Notes under the pieces: model-generated
Told to the model about the DNA's origin: nothing
Seen by the model: the letters and a program-made list of their open reading frames with translations, nothing else
The model's database searches: none
Program-made: the position numbers and the translations under genes
Part shown: piece after piece, positions 60,134 through 64,000 of the stretch
How the letters are laid out: every line of letters begins with the position of its first letter
Position numbering within the stretch: the stretch's first letter is position 1
From: Elgaria multicarinata webbii
Taxonomy: Eukaryota > Chordata > Lepidosauria > Squamata > Anguidae
Assembly (NCBI RefSeq): GCF_023053635.1
Contig: NC_086172.1
Span: 22,597,501 to 22,661,500 of the forward strand
DNA length: 64,000 nucleotides
Direction of reading: 5' to 3'

Positions 60134-61198
60134 ATGCAGTACGAAGACAATTTCACAGACTACCTTCAGAACTATGAAGAAGAGGAGACGCCCCTGTTCT
60201 ACCTCAGTTGGGCCCAAATTGCTTCTCTTGTGCTCCACAGCCTGGCTTTTCTCCTCGGAGTGCCTGGCAATGCAATCGTCATCTGGGTCATGGGCTTTAA
60301 GTGGGATAAGAAGGTCACTTCCCTCTGGTTCCTCAACCTGGCCATTGCGGACTTAACCTTTGTCCTTTTCCTGCCTTTCTACATTACGTATGTGATCCTG
60401 GGCTTCCATTGGCCCTTTGGGAAATGGCTGTGCAGAGCAAACGCTTTTATCGCCTTGCTCAACATGTTCGCCAGCGTCTTCTTCCTGACAGCCATCAGCC
60501 TCGACCGCTACATCTGCCTGATCCACCCGGCCTTCTCCTACAAGCATCGGACTCTCAAGAATACCCGTCTCCTGATTCTGACCATTTGGGTTTTGGCGGC
60601 AGTCATTGGAAGCCCGTCGTTGTATTTCAGAGACACGCTTACGCTCCCCAACAACGTCACCATTTGCTACAACAACTTTCACAAGACTGACTTTCATCTC
60701 ATTGTGCTCAGACACCAGGTTCTGATCTGGGTCAGGTTCGTTTGCGGCTATCTCTTCCCTCTCTTAACCATGATCATTTGTTACTCCCTTCTGATCATCC
60801 AGGTGAAGAAGAGCGCTGTCCTGACCTCCAGCAGGCTCTTCTGGACTATTCTCACTGTCGTGGTGGTCTTTTTTATTTGCTGGACCCCCTACCATATATT
60901 TAGCATTCTCGAGCTGTCGGCTCACCATAATAACTCCTTGCATGATTTGCTTCCAGATGCCATTCCTCTCTCTGTTGGCTTTGCGGTCATCAACAGTTGT
61001 CTCAATCCCATTCTTTATGTCCTTCTCAGCAAGAAGCTCCAATCCTGTTTTAGTGTGACATTTTCAGAATTGGTGAAGCACACCCTCTGGGAAGTCAGCC
61101 GCTCTGGGACAGTCAGTGAACAGGTTTGGAATTCCATGAGCCTACAGCCCTGGGAAGCCCCTGAGGATGAGATCCCTCCCACTGAAGTTTTGCAGTGA
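60134..61198 (+). CDS. GPR1: Chemerin receptor GPR1 / CMKLR2
   Basis: This is a 354-residue class A G protein-coupled receptor in the plasma membrane; the family binds chemerin. Seven hydrophobic segments run from about residue 27 to 300. Key features are N46 of helix 1, D73 of helix 2, WPFG at 93-96, the disulfide pair C100 and C178, DRY at 124-126, CWTP at 249-252 and NPILY at 291-295. The N-terminus is acidic and tyrosine-rich (MQYEDNFTDYLQNYEEEE) with a glycosylation site at N6; N174 is another. The tail HTLWEVSRSGTVSEQ matches human GPR1 (recalled YTLWEVSCSGTVSEQ) and separates it from CMKLR1. Human GPR1 is 355 residues. The start is the first ATG of the exon; open frame from 60110 begins with GTG. 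The whole coding part is in one exon, as in mammals. Human GPR1 has DHY where this protein keeps DRY. Confidence 0.95.
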   Translation: MQYEDNFTDYLQNYEEEETPLFYLSWAQIASLVLHSLAFLLGVPGNAIVIWVMGFKWDKKVTSLWFLNLAIADLTFVLFLPFYITYVILGFHWPFGKWLCRANAFIALLNMFASVFFLTAISLDRYICLIHPAFSYKHRTLKNTRLLILTIWVLAAVIGSPSLYFRDTLTLPNNVTICYNNFHKTDFHLIVLRHQVLIWVRFVCGYLFPLLTMIICYSLLIIQVKKSAVLTSSRLFWTILTVVVVFFICWTPYHIFSILELSAHHNNSLHDLLPDAIPLSVGFAVINSCLNPILYVLLSKKLQSCFSVTFSELVKHTLWEVSRSGTVSEQVWNSMSLQPWEAPEDEIPPTEVLQ

Positions 61199-61525
61199 CC
61201 GACAGTCTCTTTCCAAAGTATCCCCCACGTTCAATCAAGCAGCAGAGGTACTTGTAATTAAAACACCCAACTCTAACTACATGTTCACATCCCAAAGCCA
61301 CAGGACAGCCTTCCCCAACCTGGTGCCCTCCAGATGTGTTGGACTACATGCTGACTGGGGAATGCCAGGAGCTGTAGTCCCACCCAACTGGAGGGCACCA
61401 GGGTTAGGGGGAAGGCTGGCATGGTGGGCTGAGTTTGGTCAGTTGAACGTTGTGGCTCACTTCCGCCATTTTTACAGGCTCCCATGAGCATCTTTAATTG
61501 CCAATAAAGTTGTCGGATTTGTGGC
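61199..61525 (+). other. GPR1: GPR1 3' untranslated region with polyadenylation signal
   Basis: AATAAA at 61503-61508 follows the stop by about 305 nt, and a GT-rich stretch follows it. About a third of this short UTR is a hAT-type MITE (61316-61418). Confidence 0.65.
61316..61418. mobile_element. hAT-type MITE in the GPR1 3' UTR
   Basis: cagccttccccaacctggtgccctcc to its inverse at ggttagggggaaggctg. It would form a hairpin in the transcript. No target duplication is visible. Confidence 0.75.
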
Positions 61526-61559
61526 AGTCAAAAGCTCATGTGACTCAAGGAAGATGAGG

Positions 61560-61918
61560 GTATCCATGAATATGAGTCATGATGGCTATTTCTGCCAGAG
61601 GCAGTATGCCTCCCAATACCAGTTGGTGGCGAAAGAGGAGCAGGAGGGTGCAATTGCATTTATGTCCTGCTTGTGAGCTTCCCATGGGCATCAGGTTGGC
61701 CACGATGGGAACAGAGGGCAAAATCCAAAATAAGTCTTACTTACGTAAACCTAGGTACACCAGGTCCTGGAGAACATGGGTGAGAGGGTGATGTTGCACT
61801 CATGCCCTCCTTGTAGGTTCTGGGTCAACAGCTGGTTGACTACTGTGCGAACTGAGTGCTGGGCTAGATGGACCTTTGGTCTGATCCGCCATGGCTCTTC
61901 TTATGTTCTTCTGTAGAG
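61560..61918 (+). mobile_element. CR1 LINE 3' end
   Basis: gggctagatggacctttggtctgatccgcc to ggctcttcttatgttctt is a CR1 terminus; the left part contains a partial duplication of the gagagggtg...ttgcac block. Confidence 0.75.
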
Positions 61919-62309
61919 TAGATCCATTGAAATGAATGGGACTTAACTTAGGCATGACATTCAGTTCAGTTGACCATTCAGTTCAAGGGATTTACTATAT
62001 GTAGGACTACATGGTGGATTTTGCCCAGAATGCTTGACTAGGTAGGTCTTGATGGGCATACATTAATTGTCTGGATGGGCGTACATTAATTGATGATGTT
62101 TATCCCCATGTCATGAAAAGCATCACCTCTTAATTCCTGGTAGTCAAGGTGTTGTTGAAGCCACAAGACTATAGCTGAGCAATTTCCCCCTCTCATCTGG
62201 CAAGCGCAGCATCTGAAGCTACTGGGTGACAGTGTAGTCCTTTACATATCTATCCAGAAGTAAGTCCCATTAAATTCAATGGGGCGTATGCCCATATAAG
62301 TGTGTATAG

Positions 62310-62473
62310 CAGACTTCAACCTGACGCCCTCCAGATAGGTTGAATTTCAACTCCCATCACCCCCAACCAGCACGCCCTTGATCATGCAGGCCAGGTGTGA
62401 CCATGCTGGCTGGGGATGATGGGAGTTGTAGTCAAACATGTTTGGAGGGCGCCCGCCAGGTTGGGCAAAACTG
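62310..62473. mobile_element. hAT-type MITE with perfect 8-bp duplication
   Basis: 164 bp flanked by GTGTATAG at 62302-62309 and 62474-62481. Inner inverted blocks are caactcccatcacccccaacc and gatgatgggagttgtag. Confidence 0.85.
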
Positions 62474-62523
62474 GTGTATAGGCTTGCAACCAAAGTTAAA
62501 TTATTTATAGGGACTTAAGAATA

Positions 62524-63222
62524 GAAGAACATCAGAAGAGCCCTGATGGATCAGACCAGGGGCCACCTAGTCCAGCATTTTGTTCACACAGTGGCCAACC
62601 AGCTGTATACAGGAGACCCACAAGCAGGGCATGAGTGCAACAGCACCCTCCTGCCCATGTTCCCCAGCAACTGGTGCATGTAGGCTTACTGCCTCTGATA
62701 CTGGAAATAGCATCTAGCCATCAGGACTAAAAGCCATTGATAGCCTTCTCCAGGAATTTGTCTAACACCCTTTTGAAGCCGTCCAAATTGGTGGTCATCA
62801 CTACATCTTGTGGTAGCGAATCCCATAGTTTAACTACGCACTGTGTGAAGAAGCGCTTCCTTTTATCTGTCCTGAATGTCCCACCAATCCGCTTCATGGG
62901 ATGACCCCGGGTTCTAGTATTATGGGAGAGGGAGAAATATGTCTCCCTAGCCACATTCTCCACACTGTGCATAACTTTGTACACACCTCTGTCAGGTCTC
63001 CCCTTAGCCTCCTCTTTTTCACACTAAACAATCCCAAGTGTTGTAACCTTCCCTCATAGAGGAGATGCTCCAGTCCCTTGATCATTTTATTTGCCCCTTT
63101 CTGCACTTTTTACAGCTCTACAATATCTTTTCTAGGTGCAGTCACCCAGAACTGTTCACAGTAGTCGAAGTGTGGTCGCACCACAGTTTTGTATAAGGGC
63201 AGTACGATTGTCCTCAGCGGCC
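62524..63222 (-). mobile_element. CR1 LINE 3' region
   Basis: Minus-strand frames [20 protein letters not shown] and FRTDKRKRFFTQCVVKLWDS, ending with the agaacatcagaagagccctg terminus. Same subfamily as 37938-38408, opposite in direction to 61560-61918. Confidence 0.85.
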
Positions 63223-64000
63223 TCCAAATGAACACTATAGTTCCTCTGGTTAGTCCTGTGCTGTAATCACATCGGAAGGTTGTATATAAATGCTCTTTCC
63301 TAGGCTGCTTAAATACGCTACATTACAATATTTAAAAGTAATCTAAATAAATATTTTCTGGCGTAATGAGATGAACAATAAAAGCACAATTTGCCTTCCC
63401 CCATCTCACATGTGTGTGTGTGTGAAAGGATGTGTACCTGCGTCTGTGACTATGTTTAGTGCTTGCTGAGAATGTATGAGATTACATAAATTAAATGGGT
63501 TTGAGTTCACTCCTTCCAGTGAGTCGTGTTAATTCGTAATCCTACTAATGAACGATGCCATGAATTATAGTGCAATTTCACTTCAGCTGCCTTCTTCTGC
63601 AGAGGTACCAATGGCGCATGCAGATGTGCACAATTATAAAGCTCCACAGAGCGGTATTTTGGGGTCAGTTGTGGCATTTGCACATGTGAGGTCTGTGGGC
63701 CAGTAAAAAGATATGCACGCACTGAACAATTGGGGGTACCTGCAATTGCAAAAGGAAGGAGGGTTTTGGCAAACAGCTTTGTCACACAAAAGAAGCTAAG
63801 CAAAATATTAATCCAGAATGAAAGCGTGGCTTTTAGAGATCAAGCTGCCTTACCAAAGGAGCTAAATTTAATCTGTCAATTATTTAGTGCTTGGAATACG
63901 TCACTTGCACTCTTGACTTCCTCCCCAGCTACAGCATGCAGTCTGTCACGCTATTTACCAGGGTGAGCTTTCTTTCGAATGTCCCCAACCCCCTCGCTCA
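63223..64000. other. Intergenic, no gene seen
   Basis: A short (TG)n lies near 63411-63424; nothing else recognised. Confidence 0.45.

Overview
The window is nuclear DNA from a vertebrate, most likely a squamate reptile. Supporting signs are split host genes with GT-AG introns, a tRNA-derived SINE of the Sauria type, a 5S rRNA-derived SINE, many L2 and CR1 LINE pieces, abundant hAT-type and other palindromic non-autonomous DNA transposons, a Tc1/mariner relic and a few solo LTRs. There is no bacterial, plasmid or CRISPR content. The species cannot be named from the sequence.

Two host genes are recognisable. On the minus strand, ZDBF2 (DBF4-type zinc finger protein 2) runs from a CpG island near 22.5 kb down to a stop at 2488. 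I rebuilt six exons by eye: 22465-22460, 18037-17986, 17813-17762, 14983-14884, 14037-13910 and 5185-2488. All junctions are GT-AG and in frame, and they give about 1,011 residues. The zinc finger (C-x2-C-x9-H-x5-H) is split across exons 4 and 5. Exons 1 to 3 add about 50 residues ahead of the methionine that aligns with the human start. On the plus strand, 60134-61198 is a complete intronless coding exon for the chemerin receptor GPR1 (CMKLR2), with an upstream splice acceptor and a downstream AATAAA.

The two genes diverge from each other, as GPR1 and ZDBF2 do in mammals, where the locus is imprinted. The window is therefore a non-mammalian version of the GPR1-ZDBF2 domain. Only one CpG island is seen, at the ZDBF2 promoter.

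The roughly 37 kb between the genes holds no protein gene I can support. It is layered with mobile elements: CR1 with a Tc1 and an L2 tail inside it (26-27.4 kb), a 711-bp hAT element with perfect 8-bp target duplications (30.3-31.0 kb), a palindromic element containing another palindromic element and an L2 (35.3-36.1 kb), a pair of unclassified ~0.5-kb repeats (36.6 and 46.2 kb), an 800-bp palindromic element (41.4-42.2 kb), a hairpin MITE with ~107-bp arms inside CR1 (44.7-45.0 kb), a 319-bp hAT-like element (52.0 kb), and a 3.2-kb L2 lodged in a CR1 end (55.6-58.7 kb). The 5' untranslated exons of GPR1 were not found.
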